From: Ruegeria sp. YS9
Lineage (GTDB): Bacteria > Pseudomonadota > Alphaproteobacteria > Rhodobacterales > Rhodobacteraceae
Reading direction: 5' to 3'
DNA length: 64,000 bases
Assembly (NCBI RefSeq): GCF_024628725.1
Contig: NZ_CP102409.1
Coordinates: 2,885,001-2,949,000, forward strand
In this document: positions 63,740 through 64,000 of the stretch, in pieces
How the letters are laid out: every line of letters starts with the position of its first letter
Numbering within the stretch: the first letter of the stretch is position 1
Position numbers and translations under genes: made by a program
The notes under the pieces: model-generated
What the model saw: only the letters and a program-made list of their open reading frames with translations
What the model was told of the DNA's origin: nothing
Databases searched by the model: none

Positions 63740-64000
63740 GAGGTCGTATCCCGAAGTTTCGTATAGGCATGACGCATATCAGCATCCATCATTGCTTCAA
63801 GCACTTTGCGAAAACCAGCCACGGCTTCGGGACCGGCATCCTTGTAGGCGGCGCGCATTCTGGCCCGCTGAGCATCCGACAACGTGGTTTCCAGCACCTG
63901 CCCCTTTTCTGTCAGAAATAGGTGGCGTTCACGTTTGTCCACTGTTCCCACGCGACTTTCCACCAAACCATCCTCGATCAAGGTTCGCAAAACCCTGTTC
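63736..64000 (-). CDS. petP: MarR-family regulator (PetP-like), 5' end cut by the window
   Basis: The C-terminal 88 or so codons of a MarR-type protein: NRVLRTLIEDGLVESRVGTVDKRERHLFLTEKG is the wing of the winged helix, followed by helical dimerisation residues (VAGFRKVLEAMMDADMRHAYTKL). The frame continues past base 64000, so the start is not visible. Its stop overlaps petR by four bases. Confidence 0.82.
   Translation of the reverse strand, partial: NRVLRTLIEDGLVESRVGTVDKRERHLFLTEKGQVLETTLSDAQRARMRAAYKDAGPEAVAGFRKVLEAMMDADMRHAYTKLRDTTS

Noticed and set aside
1..64000. CRISPR arrays, prophage structural genes, rRNA operon, replication origin
   Set aside because: No regularly spaced repeats, capsid or tail genes, ribosomal RNA signatures or DnaA-box clusters were seen.

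Overview
The window looks like the chromosome of a marine Rhodobacteraceae (Roseobacter-group) alphaproteobacterium. The signs are high-GC coding sequence, a three-gene cytochrome bc1 operon (petA-petB-petC), a PetP/PetR-type regulator pair, an alphaproteobacterial SOS box (GAAC-N7-GAAC) before an ImuB-type gene, divergent promoters matching the RpoE/ChrR singlet-oxygen pattern (TGATCC-N18-TAttwT), a type II lumazine synthase behind an FMN riboswitch, and a tripartite tricarboxylate transporter. No species call is possible from the sequence alone.

Layout. 1-21.8 kb is mostly core: a DUF1285 protein, a hydroxypyruvate-isomerase-like protein, polA, an ABC ATPase, and a translesion mutasome split into dnaE2 (8.1-11.0 kb) and imuB (15.0-16.6 kb) by a truncated globin, a DMT exporter, a NYN-LOTUS protein, glutathione-dependent formaldehyde dehydrogenase and an I78 inhibitor lipoprotein. 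A divergent lipid or photo-oxidative stress cluster follows (SDR; FAD oxidoreductase, chalcone-isomerase-like protein, MFS carrier, two DUF3833 proteins). 21.8-38.4 kb is accessory. It holds an orphan cobalamin riboswitch pinned between two IS remnants, an intact IS5/IS427-type element, two LysR regulators, a tctCBA-lyase operon, a Tat-exported metallohydrolase with a COG0523 GTPase, a wHTH-TPR membrane protein, and three gene-poor stretches.

38.4-42.96 kb is a compact mobile module next to a tRNA-Lys gene. Two small HTH genes and a tyrosine recombinase run tail-to-tail against a two-gene operon. That operon encodes a 258-residue protein starting Met-Gly and a 618-residue QueC-like enzyme fused to a PhoB-type winged helix. 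It is the best candidate here for an undescribed system: defence-associated QueC-like enzymes occur in Qat and type IV CBASS, but the other genes of those systems are absent.

43-64 kb returns to core functions: dapF-mtaB, petABC, a cytochrome c, FMN-riboswitch-ribH, aroC and an HD hydrolase, cobO, a four-gene arsenic operon (arsR-arsC fusion, gapdh, arsJ, acr3), tRNA-Thr, a deacetylase-xseB-ispA-dxs isoprenoid operon, and the petR/petP regulators, the last cut by the window edge. Several start sites were moved from the longest open frame to an internal ATG or GTG with a better ribosome-binding site; these are noted per gene.
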